DNA of 5,316 bases, from contig HF972675.1 in NCBI GenBank assembly GCA_000432995.1, forward strand, positions 10,995-16,310, written 5' to 3'. The notes beneath the pieces were generated by a model. It was not told the DNA's origin, did no database searches, and was given only the letters and a program-made list of their open reading frames with translations. Below, one piece after another: positions 5,316-5,316 of the stretch. The translations under genes and the position numbers were made by a program. Source of the DNA: Clostridium sp. CAG:1013. Lineage in GTDB: Bacteria; Bacillota; Clostridia; Oscillospirales; Acutalibacteraceae. The first letter of the stretch is position 1, and every line of letters starts with the position of its first letter.

Positions 5316-5316
5316 A

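Overview
The window looks like chromosome from a GC-rich member of the Clostridia. I would guess an Oscillospiraceae/Flavonifractor-like gut bacterium. The pointers are a T-box-controlled cysE-cysS operon, the clostridial style of the CysS and PRPP-synthetase proteins, AGGA-type ribosome binding sites, and GC-rich palindromic repeats packed between transcription units. The placement is inference from sequence style, not from a database match. All four protein genes lie on the minus strand, so transcription runs from high to low coordinates.

Layout in transcription order. (1) 5315-4557 is the 3' end of a GH42 beta-galactosidase gene whose start lies beyond the right edge. (2) 4556-4338 is a 219-base, locally AT-rich gap with a 9-bp inverted repeat and a strong bulged hairpin, forming the leader of the next gene. 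(3) 4337-3159 encodes a long, divergent ribose-phosphate pyrophosphokinase (Prs). It is followed by a 136-base 3' segment and a clear intrinsic terminator at 3022-2987. (4) 2964-2737 is a non-coding patch with two tandem 83-bp repeats and a shorter inverted relative. (5) 2721-2693 is a near-consensus sigma-A promoter (TTTACA, 17-base spacer, TATAAT) that starts a leader of about 263 bases. The leader is a cysteine T-box riboswitch with a readable specifier loop (UGC), antiterminator and terminator. (6) 2423-1755 is cysE (serine acetyltransferase) and 1688-270 is cysS (cysteinyl-tRNA synthetase). (7) 269-1 is non-coding and rich in hairpins; it holds another copy of the dispersed repeat.

The best-supported logic is the cysteine unit. 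Uncharged tRNA-Cys should bind the T-box leader and let transcription continue into cysE, which makes the cysteine precursor O-acetylserine, and cysS, which charges tRNA-Cys. The supply of the amino acid and its use are therefore under one sensor. Prs supplies PRPP for nucleotide, histidine and tryptophan synthesis. I see no functional link from Prs or the galactosidase to the cysteine operon. No tRNA, rRNA, CRISPR array, insertion sequence or phage gene was recognised. The less ordinary points are the G at the T-box discriminator-contact position, the altered PRPP loop of Prs, the hairpin leader of prs and the repeat family.
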